A stretch of 34,624 bases of DNA. Origin: Chrysochromulina tobinii. Taxonomy: Eukaryota > Haptophyta > Prymnesiales > Chrysochromulinaceae. Positions 27,308 to 34,624 of this stretch are shown piece by piece. Position 1 is the first letter of the stretch. Each line of letters starts with the position of its first letter. The notes beneath the pieces are model-generated. The model ran no database searches and was not told where the DNA came from. It was given only the letters and a program-made list of their open reading frames with translations. The translations under genes were made by a program, and so were the position numbers. The stretch spans positions 1 through 34,624 of the forward strand of contig JWZX01003242.1 in the NCBI GenBank assembly GCA_001275005.1. The letters are read 5' to 3'.

Positions 27308-28224
27308 CTCGTGAAGAGCGATTTGTTCGGCTTGGGAGTACTGTACCGGTAAAAAGACACCGGGGGGAGCCGGGACACACACGGGACACACGGGACACGC
27401 GGACGCACTAAGAGGGTCGACTTTTGGCCAGCACATCCGGCCGCGGGAAAATCTGAGGGAACTTGTATGCACGCGCCCCGCGTCAGCGTCTCTGATCTAT
27501 CCTCGTGGGCTGGCGCGAAAAGCATCATATATGCGAACCCGAGATTTACCACATTAATACGAGTTCTAAAGTACACGTTTCACGTAAAGTAGCTACACCG
27601 CTAGATTCCGAGAAAAAAAAACAGATCCGCCGGCGCGCGCCCCCGTGTCGGAGGCCAGAGGCAGGCAATGGAGGCAGGAACAGCCGCCGGGCGACGGCGG
27701 ACGGGCGCCGGGGGCGGGCCGCTTAAGCGGGCCGCAGCGTCGGACGCAGAGCGTGCCGCGGCCCGCGCGCGCGCGCGCCGCGCATCCGCGGACGACGCGG
27801 GGAGCGCGGTTCGCCCGGTACTCGCTTGCCGCATTCGCCCGTCCGGACACGACGTCGTCCGAATTCTCGATTCGGTAAGATTGAAGGTGTTTGGAATTTG
27901 CGCAATTTCGCGTTTCGGCTCTTCGTTTTTCGTCGGCTAATACACCGCGCCTCTTTCGCGACGTGATCGTTACTCCGTTGCGAACAGAATGTTCCATCGC
28001 CCTCCCCCGCGTCCTGGCCGCCTACACAGTCGAGTCGGGTGAGACGAGCGCGGGTCCGCCAAGGGCTAGCCTAGGGCAGGCCCGCGGGCGCGCCAGCCCC
28101 CCCATCCGGCCGCGGCCGCCCAGCTGCACCTTCCCCGGTTCAGCCTCGCGTGCGGAGAGCTACTTCCCGGTTCAGCCTCGCGTGGGCAATAGTCAAGGGT
28201 AGGAAACGTACTAGAGACAAGCCT
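27308..28224. other. Intergenic 0.9 kb; promoter side of GT8 and 3' flank of CCR4
   Basis: No gene is supported. It contains repeat R3 (27341-27400), a poly-A run (27613-27621), a GC-only section (27690-27800) with CCGCTTAAGCGG, and a direct repeat of CCCGGTTCAGCCTCGCGTG at about 28134 and 28168 (19 bp, about 35 bp apart). Confidence 0.55.
27341..27400 (-). repeat. Dispersed element, copy R3, upstream of the GT8 gene
   Basis: Read on the minus strand: repeated GTGTCCC steps, then GTGTCCCGGCTCCCCCC, GGTGTCTTTTTACCG and GTACAG. It ends 34 bp before the GT8 start codon, in the direction of transcription. It is the longest copy and shares both the leading GTGTGTCCC steps and the trailing GTACAG with R1. 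Confidence 0.7.
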
Positions 28225-29941
28225 TTATCTTTTGAAGTGGAACTCAGACAGCAGGGGCACGTGGTCGGACGAGAAGAGTGGTGAGGGCAGCGCTGTATTC
28301 TCGTGTACTTGCCGATCGTCGACCATCTCGAGCAGGCCGCCGACGGAGAGGCGATCGTATGTATACCACATGTAGTCGAGCGTGCCCACGAAGTGGGAGG
28401 TGAAGTTGGTGTACGGCGGCTCCATCTTCTGCAGCTCGTGCGACTCGGCCGACGCGTTCACATGAGCGCCCACCGTGGCCATCGCGCTGCGCAGTGGCAG
28501 CGAGTGGCGCAACGGCAGCTGAGCGAGCAACCCCGCGGGGTCCTCTGCGGGCTGCACGCCGCCGAGGGCGAGGAGCGAGTGCGGGTCGGAGCCCGGCAGC
28601 GAGTTGAAGTCGCCAGCGATGACGAGAGGGATCGCGCCGAGCGAGCCGCTCTGCTGCTGCATGACGCGCTCCACCTCCTGGACGAGCATCTGCGTTTGCC
28701 ATAGCTTGACGTCAGCGAACTCGGGCGAGGCATTGATGTGCGTATTGGCGACGATCAGCTGGCGGCGCGAGGACGGGTGCGGCGCGGTCATCTCGAAGAG
28801 GATCACCTGCGCCACATTGTCCTTGAGCAGCCGGTTGAGCGTCCGCTTGTCGTTCCCGTGCCGCTGTCGCGCGATTGCGTTGAACTCGATATCCAACTGC
28901 CCCTGCGGCATGACCGTGAACTTGTCGCGGCGGTAGAAGATGGCGCAACCGTCCATCTTGCCGTACTGACCCATGAATTCACGCGTCTTGCATTTGTACA
29001 CACCCGAGTACGAGTACTTGTCGAGCTCGGGCGCCAGAAAGTTCTCGAAGTGGTCCGCCTGCACCTCCTGCAGGCACATGATGTCTGCGCGGTAGGTCAG
29101 GATCTCACGCAGGATGTTGCGTCGCCGGAAGTTCCACGGCAGCGCCCAGGCGGCACAGTACGGGTACGCGTCGGGCGTCGCATAGATCTCGGCCAGAAGG
29201 TTGTACGTGAGCAGCGTGAACCCCAGCCGGCTCGTGTTCGTGCGCGCCGTGCCCGGCTTGCCGAAGGAGACAACGACATTGTTGCGCACGAGCATCATGC
29301 GGCGCGGCTGCGGCGGCGGCGGCGGCGCGATGACGTAGCTCGTCTTGAGCGTCTTGGCAATCCCACGCTTGGACCCGTCCATGCTGAACGGGATCACTGC
29401 CAGCTTGAGCATGTGCCCAACGTCGTCTGGCAACGGCGTGTAGCTCAGCGTGTCCGCCACCTCGACCCACTTCTGCTCTGTCGCGACGACGTCGCCATCG
29501 ACACCGAAACCGTCGAGCGCGGCGGCCGCGGCGTCCTCGGTGCGAGCTCCACGGTTGTTCAGCCCCGTGCGATGCTGCGCTGCGTGCCCCGGCCACGCGG
29601 CCACGAAGCACTGCACTGTGCAGTAGTATGAATTGTCAGTCAGGCGCTGCATGGTAACCGGCGTCTTTCCACACCAGCTGCACGCCATCTTCTCGCTCGA
29701 GCGGTACCAGTGGTACTCGAGACGCGAGGATTGCAGACTCTGGCCGCCCTGCGGTGCGTGAACACGCACACAAGCATCGGTGCGGGCCGTCAGTCGGAGC
29801 AATCAGGGACAAGGAGGCGAGCGTGCCGGGTGTGAGATATGCGCTGCTCACCAAGAGGAAAACGTCTGGTGCCTGCTCGCAGCCCTCCACCGGCTGGTCA
29901 GGCATGAGCCGGAGCCTGTTGATGACCGGCGGCTCGTCCAT
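28225..29941 (-). CDS. CCR4-type poly(A) deadenylase (CCR4-NOT subunit), plant-like with MYND-like finger, two exons
   Basis: Exon 1 (29941-29852, 30 codons) plus exon 2 (29748-28225) gives 537 residues. It removes mRNA poly(A) tails as the EEP-nuclease subunit of CCR4-NOT. Exon 1 reads INRLRLMPDQPVEGCEQAPDVFLL, positionally matching the N-terminus of plant CCR4a/b. Exon 2 starts with an EYHWYR motif and a MYND-like zinc finger (Cys53, Cys56, Cys73, Cys77, His85, His89). The nuclease domain has LLTYNLLAEIY, IMCLQEVQADHFE (metal Glu), IVANTHINASPEF, LVIAGDFNSLPGSDP, GTLDYMWY and the final SSDHVPLLSEF. Leucine-rich repeats of the yeast and animal forms are absent, as in plants. It is divergent from the coiled-coil gene at 30147. 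Confidence 0.92.
29749..29851 (-). other. Intron of the CCR4 gene (103 bp)
   Basis: Minus-strand donor GTGAGC after DVFLL and acceptor ACCGCAG before GGQSLQSS. Phase 0; joins two segments that are adjacent in plant CCR4 proteins. Confidence 0.85.
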
Positions 29942-30000
29942 GTCGGCTGCTGGCAGGGACCGACAGCGAAAGGGACGCGATGAGGCAGGCTCCCTCCCTG

Positions 30001-30026
30001 TCAAGTCAAGTCAAGTCAAGTCAAGT
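30001..30026. repeat. (TCAAG)5 pentanucleotide microsatellite
   Basis: Five exact TCAAG units followed by a partial one, 60 bp upstream of the CCR4 start codon and within the spacer shared with the divergent coiled-coil gene. Confidence 0.9.
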
Positions 30027-30146
30027 CACTTCGTCTACAAAGAACAGGCAAGAACCATCTGTACGGGATGACAATCGAATATGCGACGTAGCCAGTTTTA
30101 GTGGAAACGAGTGTGGACTGATTGCGTCGAGAAGGCTCGTCAGCGA

Positions 30147-30866
30147 ATGTCAACGGCGGTGTCAGCAGATTGGGTTGTGGAGGAGGTCGTCGGGGCCACA
30201 CTTTTCGATCAGCTTGCCGCTGCTCGTGCGGAAGCCGCGGCCGCTCGTGCCGAGGCTGAGGCATGGAAGCAGCGCGCATTCACTGCGGAGGCACAGCTTG
30301 AGACGAACAACAGCGAGGTGCGCCGACATCAGGAGTGCATCGCCACGCTGCGTGCGGCCCGATGGAGCTCGCTGCCCATAGCGGCTGCCGCCGCGACCGA
30401 GGCTACGGCAACGCACTTGAGCGAGCACGCGCGGCAACTTTGCGAACTATCGATTCTCTCCGGCGAGCTTTTGCACACTGAGCAATCTCTGCAAGACGCC
30501 AGTTTGGCGGCGATGCAGTTGGGTGTCAAGGCGGAAGAGTATTTGCAGATGCTTGCTGCCGTGGCGACGACTTCGGCTTTTGTGGCGCCCGCATCGAGGC
30601 GATCTCAGCGAGGCGGCCCGGAGCAGTCTCTGCAAGATGCCAGTCCCAGTTTGGCAGCGATGCAGTTCTGTGGCAAGGCGGAGGAGTGCTTGGCTGCCCT
30701 GACGAATTCGGCTTCGGTGGCGCCCGCACCGAGGCGATCTCAGCGAGGCTCCGCCGTGCTACGGGAGACGAATTCTGCGAAGCTGCAGAGCTACATGGCC
30801 GACGCTCTCGCGCAGCGGCCCACGCCCACCATGGCCTACGCGCCCACCAAGCAGAAACTCAGGTAA
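30147..30866 (+). CDS. Unknown Ala/Glu-rich coiled-coil protein with an internal duplication
   Basis: From ATG 30147 it has 239 residues. Residues about 10-70 are a heptad-like helix (LFDQLAAARAEAAAARAEAEAWKQ...). The second half contains a duplicated unit of about 45 residues: EQSLQDASLAAMQLGVKAEEYLQML...VAPASRRSQRG and EQSLQDASPSLAAMQFCGKAEECLAAL...VAPAPRRSQRG. No known family. There is no signal or membrane segment. The last codons (AYAPTKQKLR) and the stop lie inside an exact inverted repeat (30836-30895), so the C-terminus may be recent or the frame may have been altered by that element. Confidence 0.6.
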   Translation: MSTAVSADWVVEEVVGATLFDQLAAARAEAAAARAEAEAWKQRAFTAEAQLETNNSEVRRHQECIATLRAARWSSLPIAAAAATEATATHLSEHARQLCELSILSGELLHTEQSLQDASLAAMQLGVKAEEYLQMLAAVATTSAFVAPASRRSQRGGPEQSLQDASPSLAAMQFCGKAEECLAALTNSASVAPAPRRSQRGSAVLRETNSAKLQSYMADALAQRPTPTMAYAPTKQKLR

Positions 30867-30895
30867 TAAGCAGAAACTGCTTGGTGGGCGCGTAG
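30836..30895. repeat. Perfect 19-bp inverted repeat (hairpin) around the stop codon of the coiled-coil gene
   Basis: The left arm CTACGCGCCCACCAAGCAG (30836-30854) and right arm CTGCTTGGTGGGCGCGTAG (30877-30895) are exact reverse complements with a 22-base loop. The gene's TAA (30864-30866) sits in the loop. Downstream, AGCAGAAAC words recur several times up to about 30940. A strong RNA stem-loop is expected in the transcript. Confidence 0.92.
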
Positions 30896-31119
30896 AAACT
30901 CTGCTCACCAAGCAGCAAACAGCAGAAACCAGCAGAAACTAGCGCGTCCGACTCAGCATGAAATAGGGAGTCCTGTGTAGCATATGAATATATGTACTCA
31001 AAATCGCCGTATCTTTCGAAGTGCCCGTTGTAGCGCCGCGCCCTTTTGTTTTCGCTCGAACGATATCTCTCGAAGCCCGACATTCACGCGCGCCCAACCC
31101 CGTTCGTGGCTGATCATAT

Positions 31120-32398
31120 ATGCTGACAGCGCCAATCACAGTGCTGGCCAAAGCCCTCGACGAGCGTGTGAACTTGAAGCGCGTCCATCGGAAACTGCAA
31201 GCAGTCGCCAGAGTCATGATCGTCATCACTTTCCTTGAGGATGCATTGCGCTGCCTACTCACCTTCTCTGTTCAGCAGCAGTCGATGCGGATCGCCGGCT
31301 GGCAAGGCGAGTTTTGGCACACTGCGCTGCCGTGCGCCTCCGTCGCGGTGCAGTCGTCTGGCAGCCTGCTGATTGCGCTGCCCATCAGCACGAGCAGCTC
31401 GTGGCATGGCCGGATCGGCTGCTTCATTCTGCTGGGCTGGTGCTGCTTCCATCCATTCATGTACCACCAGCAGACCAACTGGGAGTTCGTGCTCGAAACG
31501 TGCACCATCATCGGTGGCCTGCTGATCCTGCTCTCGCACTACATGTTGCTCGCTGCCGCTGCCGCCGCTGCTTCGAGGCTGCTAGATGGCAAACGCATAA
31601 CGCTGCTTCCGGCGAAGGCGGTAGGGCCGGTGGTCGCCGAGGATGACCCCCTCGGCAAGCGAGCCCATGCCACGCAGGCCGTCGGCCGCGTGCTCATCTG
31701 CGCCGTCTTCATCTACTACGCCTTTGGGCGTGTCCATGGCTACGTTGCGCGCTCGCTCTCGGAGCTCGGCAATGCAGACGTGCTCACGCCGATTGCGCAG
31801 GGTGCTTCGATCATAGCTCTGCTGTACGCATGCTCGCTGCTCATCGTCGGCATCAAGTCGCGTGGCGTGGCACTGCTCCTCGCGCTCGCCATGCTCCTCT
31901 TGGCCGCGTATAACCACCCGTTCTGGTGGTATCTCACGTGCGTGCACCCCGCCGGTAGAACGCGCCCGCTGCAGCGCCCGCCCCACGCCAACCGCCGTCA
32001 AAACCTCCTCACAGCTCCGTCAAAACCTCCTCACAGCTCCGTCAAAACCTCCTCACAGCTCCGTCAAAACCTCCTCACAGCTCCGTCAAAACCTCCTCAC
32101 AGCTCCGTCAAAACCTCCTCACAGCTCCGTCAAAACCTCCTCACAGCTTGACCAGCCGCACGCGTTGCGCTGTGGCAGGTATCTGCGCACTGATCGAACC
32201 TTCAAGATGGAGGGCGTCGCGTACATGGAAGGTTTCGAAGTGGACGCGTTCACAATGGCGGACCATCAGCGATACTTCTTCTTCCAGTCCGTCTCGACGG
32301 TGGGCGCCCTCCTCTTGCTCGTAGTGCATGGGCCGGGGAGGCTCTCTATGGATGAGCAACAGGGCAAGCTCGTGCTCATCACCACTCACGACGCGTGA
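31120..32398 (+). CDS. SURF4/Erv29-family ER cargo receptor, two exons
   Basis: Exon 1 (31120-31937) and exon 2 (32179-32398) give 345 residues. SURF4 is a polytopic ER-Golgi receptor that loads soluble cargo into COPII vesicles. Exon 1 starts with the family's basic N-terminus and VARVMIVITFLEDALRCLLTF, then hydrophobic spans including IGCFILLGWCCFHPFMY, GGLLILLSHYMLL and the re-entry region VGRVLICAVFIYYAFGRV. The last spans read IVGIKSRGVALLLALAMLLLAAYNHPFWWYL (outline only) and, after the intron, RYFFFQSVSTVGALLLLVVHGPGRLSMDE, the diagnostic C-terminal block. The usual di-lysine ER-retrieval tail is missing: the protein ends KLVLITTHDA. The start at 31120 is the first ATG before homology. 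Slightly longer than the usual 270-310 residues. Confidence 0.88.
31938..32178 (+). other. Intron of the SURF4 gene (241 bp)
   Basis: Donor GTGCGTG after FWWYL; acceptor CTGTGGCAG before YLRTDRTF. The phase fits exactly (AC + G = Thr). It contains the whole 22-bp x7 tandem repeat. Other AG sites in the repeat are possible acceptors but would leave the conserved block out of frame or add repeat-coded residues. Confidence 0.78.
31996..32149. repeat. 22-bp minisatellite, 7 copies, inside the SURF4 intron
   Basis: Unit CGTCAAAACCTCCTCACAGC plus TC, seven head-to-tail copies, essentially identical (last one ends TT). Each unit carries a pyrimidine tract followed by CACAG, which looks like a 3' splice site. 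The unit length is not a multiple of three, so successive copies read in different frames. Confidence 0.95.
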
Positions 32399-33077
32399 TG
32401 CAGAGGCGTGCACGATCTTAAGCACGATCGCACCGGACAGAGTGCCCCGGCACGAGGCGCGCACATGGGCCAGCGAGCAGCGACGTCTTGCGCGGAGTGC
32501 CGCGCCGTTTAGGACGGCGCTGGTCGCAGCGTCTGTGCGTCTCCGTGCGAGATGCGACTCGCCGCTCTCCCGCCGGCTTCGCCAGGCCGGTTGTGCCGGT
32601 GCAAAAAGCGGCCCCAAGCCCTACCTTTCGGCGCGCGCCGTCCGAACGTCCGATGTGGGTTGTGGCGATGGACCCAGGTCGCGGGCATAGAATAGAAACA
32701 TGTGGCAGAGATTATCACTACCCAAAGTCGCCGCCCCCCCCTCCCCGGACGTGCGCGCCGTGCTGCCACTTGCAGCTGCTCGCAGGCTCCGTCACGCGCC
32801 CCGGTCCCCTCGCAGGCCGCACGCCGTGGCAGTCGAGCACGTCGGGCCTCGCGGCGCTACGGCTTTACCGTCAGAGATACGCACTCACACCATGCCCGGC
32901 GCTCTGCTGAAATAGCCCGATCGGATGCAGACGCGAAGCCGTTAAGCGCGCTTACAAGATCAGAGGCTGCCAGCTCATGAGAGGCTCAACGGCCGAGTTG
33001 AGCCTGCCGCAAGCCGCACGAAGTCGCATGGGATCGAGGCTTCGCGACGCTCGAGGCTGATCGAGCGGCTTCAGTCT
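32399..33077. other. Intergenic, convergent 3' flanks of SURF4 (+) and ACT gene (-), no gene seen
   Basis: Open frames up to about 140 codons exist on both strands but have Arg/Pro/Ala-biased, featureless translations and overlap each other. I recognise no domain, RNA gene or repeat. Confidence 0.55.
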
Positions 33078-33698
33078 CTACTGGTACGGCGCAAACTTCA
33101 CGTCCACGTCGAGCTTGTCGCCCATCTCATAAAACTCCTTCTCGACGGTGAGGATGTCGGGCTTTTTGCCTGGAGGGTGCATAAGGACTGCAACGGCCGT
33201 GAAGACATCGTCGCCGTCGGGGCTCTGCCTCTGGTGCGTCCGCAGTGACGCGAACGAGAAACCGCGGCTCTTGATGTGGTCCGAAATCTGCGCGATGAGG
33301 CCATACTCTTTATTGGCCTTGATATCAAGCTTGCAGAAGACCATGTTGCGCTCCGATTTGGCGGGGCGAATGCCAGTCACATAGTTTGGCATCGCTGTCT
33401 GCAAGTTGTTCGAGAACTCGGCGACAAGCGAATGGTCCTCGTCGGGGAGGAAGACCACCGCTGACATAGTGAAGGTGCCACTGACAGTGACAGCTCGCGA
33501 GCCGCCAATGGTCCCGCCCACGCCGAGCACTACTCGGGTGAAGTCGGTGAGCACGCCCTCGCGGTCCGGTCCGAACGCGGTGGCGACGATCTTCGTGCTC
33601 ATATCGCGCACGATCGGACGTGTCGTCTCGATCGGTCGGCGCGCCGCAGCAAGCAGAGGGGACCGAAGGAACGCTGATCGCCTGAGGAGAGACGCCAT
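33078..33698 (-). CDS. ACT-domain protein (GcvR-like), probably mitochondrial
   Basis: From ATG 33698 it has 206 residues. The N-terminus MASLLRRSAFLRSPLLAAARRP is Arg/Leu/Ser/Ala-rich without acids, a good mitochondrial (or plastid) presequence. Two ACT-like units follow: TKIVATAFGPDREGVLTDFT with GGTIGGSRAVTVSGTF (residues about 35-115), and FCKLDIKANKEYGLIAQISD with FTAVAVLMHPPG (about 120-200). This is the layout of glycine-cleavage repressor GcvR-like proteins and related algal and oomycete ACT proteins. ACT domains bind amino acids and regulate metabolic enzymes; the ligand is unknown. It is tandem with the oxygenase-like gene upstream, 126 bp away. Confidence 0.85.
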   Translation of the reverse strand: MASLLRRSAFLRSPLLAAARRPIETTRPIVRDMSTKIVATAFGPDREGVLTDFTRVVLGVGGTIGGSRAVTVSGTFTMSAVVFLPDEDHSLVAEFSNNLQTAMPNYVTGIRPAKSERNMVFCKLDIKANKEYGLIAQISDHIKSRGFSFASLRTHQRQSPDGDDVFTAVAVLMHPPGKKPDILTVEKEFYEMGDKLDVDVKFAPYQ

Positions 33699-33824
33699 TT
33701 CCCTCGCTGCTCTTTTCTTCGGTCTCAACTTCGCACGATTACGGTCCATCCCGCCGCAGAAGGTTCTCAAGTTTCTGCGAGCTGCTGCAAGTTTCTCAAG
33801 GGCTTACGGCCCCCACGGCTTACC

Positions 33825-34624
33825 TCACGCCTCATTCGGCGTGAACCACACCAAGCTGAAGCGCTCGCCCTCAAAGGGCAACGTCCAGTGGCGCTGCCGC
33901 CAGCCGTCGAACTGTAACGGCTTGTACCGGATGTCGGACGGCTCGCCCTCGACGACCAGCTCGCCTCCGCTGTAGTCGCCCAAGCCAACGATGAGGGAGG
34001 TCGACTGTCCGAACCCTGAGCCCGCGTCCGTGTGCGGCCGGAAGAGCGCGCGCCGGTTGACCGCGACTCTCGTCGAGGGCGGGCGATCGGGCAGGAGGGC
34101 ACGCTCGAGTTCAAAGGTGGCGTGCACGAGCTCCTCGAAAAGCGCATTCCCGCGCGTGGTCGCGTGCCACGTCGTCGTGCCCTCCTTGCAGCCATGCTCG
34201 CCCTCCCGCGCCTTCCCAGGCGCTAGCAACGAGAAGGACCCTCCCGTGTTCGGATCCTCCACGCTCAGGATGCGCGCGCGCGCGAGGCTCGTAGACGGCC
34301 ACTGGCCGCTGCGATCGGCGAGCCGGAGGAGCCGCAGCACGTCAGCGTACACCGCGGGCGCATATGTGAGCGACTTTTCACGGGAGTCGCCATGCTCGTC
34401 GCCATGCTCGTCGCCATGCTCATCGTCGGCGGCTGCATCCCCTCCGGCGGTGTGAAGGGCGGTGAGCGCGCCCGAGGCCGCCAGCGAGGCCGCAACACTC
34501 CCGAGGCGTTCGGCCAGTCCAAGGCGCTCGGCGGTACGCAGGATGGCCGGACAGGTATGCCGCTCGCTCTCTTCGAGCCACGCCTGGGTCACCGCTTCGG
34601 TGGCGATGGGAGAGCTCGCAATGC
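33825..34624 (-). CDS. 2OG-Fe(II) oxygenase-like protein (5' end outside the window)
   Basis: The frame is open from the window edge to a TGA at 33825, at least 266 codons, with no convincing ATG, so the gene is 5' truncated here. The C-terminal half has the double-stranded beta-helix signature: RRALFRPHTDAGSGFGQSTS (the HxD iron pair), LIVGLGDYSGGELVVEG, and RHWTLPFEGERFSLVWFTP (second iron His and a downstream Arg that would bind 2-oxoglutarate). It resembles a family of algal and dinoflagellate proteins of unknown substrate. The N-part is helical (ERLGLAERLGSVAASLAASG) with a His/Gly/Asp repeat (HGDEHGDEHGDS) from a 12-bp tandem repeat at 34386-34421. Family call is fairly sure; substrate (protein, nucleic acid or small molecule) is unknown. 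Confidence 0.75.
   Translation of the reverse strand, partial: IASSPIATEAVTQAWLEESERHTCPAILRTAERLGLAERLGSVAASLAASGALTALHTAGGDAAADDEHGDEHGDEHGDSREKSLTYAPAVYADVLRLLRLADRSGQWPSTSLARARILSVEDPNTGGSFSLLAPGKAREGEHGCKEGTTTWHATTRGNALFEELVHATFELERALLPDRPPSTRVAVNRRALFRPHTDAGSGFGQSTSLIVGLGDYSGGELVVEGEPSDIRYKPLQFDGWRQRHWTLPFEGERFSLVWFTPNEA
34386..34421 (-). repeat. 12-bp tandem repeat x3 within the oxygenase-like gene
   Basis: Three copies of GTCGCCATGCTC on the + strand, coding (minus strand) for repeated His-Gly-Asp-Glu. In-frame, so length changes would be tolerated. Confidence 0.85.

Noticed and set aside
31996-32149. A CRISPR array, because of regular 22-bp repetition
   Set aside because: There are no spacers; the units are head-to-tail, and the region lies in a eukaryotic intron.
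32488-32915. Small genes between SURF4 and the ACT gene
   Set aside because: Overlapping featureless frames on both strands, no domain, no consistent start.

Overview
This is nuclear DNA from a eukaryote, most likely a GC-rich marine alga. A haptophyte is my best guess; a pelagophyte or another secondary alga is possible. The evidence is: (i) six short GT-AG introns (about 90-240 bp) whose splicing can be fixed exactly by protein continuity, mostly with GTGCG-type donors; (ii) eukaryote-only proteins (eIF5B, a plant-type CCR4 deadenylase with a MYND-like finger, the ER cargo receptor SURF4, mitochondrial ribosomal protein uL11m); (iii) many algal-type glycan enzymes (exostosin/GT47, XEG113-like GT77, GT8, a CAP59-like transferase, an SGNH hydrolase), plus fasciclin and C-type-lectin surface proteins. 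The lineage assignment is inference.

Layout. 1-300: 3' end of an unidentified gene (+). 0.9-4.2 kb: a putative glycosyltransferase (-) divergent from an exostosin gene (+). 4.3-6.7 kb: GT77 arabinosyltransferase-like gene (+). 7.0-8.1 kb: two-domain fasciclin gene (+). 8.1-9.3 kb: no gene seen. 9.3-11.4 kb: Myb/zinc-knuckle gene and SAP-domain AP endonuclease (both -), divergent from eIF5B (+, 11.6-18.1 kb), whose giant N-terminal half carries a tRNA_bind OB domain, three SAM-like domains and FDFG-Lys repeats. 18.3-20.1 kb: SGNH hydrolase (+). 20.6-21.5 kb: unknown 'EPW-repeat' protein (-). 21.8-22.2 kb: AT-rich island packed with GATAC/GTATC. 22.2-23.3 kb: CAP59/GT69-like transferase (-). 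23.9-24.5 kb: uL11m (-), divergent from a membrane C-type lectin (+, to 25.9 kb). 26.2-27.3 kb: GT8 (-). 28.2-29.9 kb: CCR4 (-), divergent from a coiled-coil gene (+, to 30.9 kb) that ends in a perfect 19-bp hairpin. 31.1-32.4 kb: SURF4 (+) with a 22-bp x7 tandem repeat inside its intron. 33.1-34.6 kb: ACT-domain protein and a 5'-truncated 2OG-Fe(II) oxygenase-like gene (both -).

Function. The genes are unlinked in pathway terms, as expected of a nuclear genome, but two themes recur: secretory/cell-surface glycan biosynthesis (five transferases, SGNH hydrolase, CTLD, FAS1, SURF4) and RNA/translation (eIF5B, uL11m, CCR4). Four places need a one-base change to keep a conserved protein in frame, one in the exostosin gene and three in eIF5B; I read these as probable consensus errors in the assembly.

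Most interesting: the eIF5B fused to a PheT-like tRNA-binding domain and SAM repeats; a GTGTCCCGGCTCCCC-type element found three times, twice just upstream of start codons; the EPW-repeat protein; the exact hairpin around a stop codon; and the intronic repeat in which every unit carries a 3'-splice-site-like sequence.
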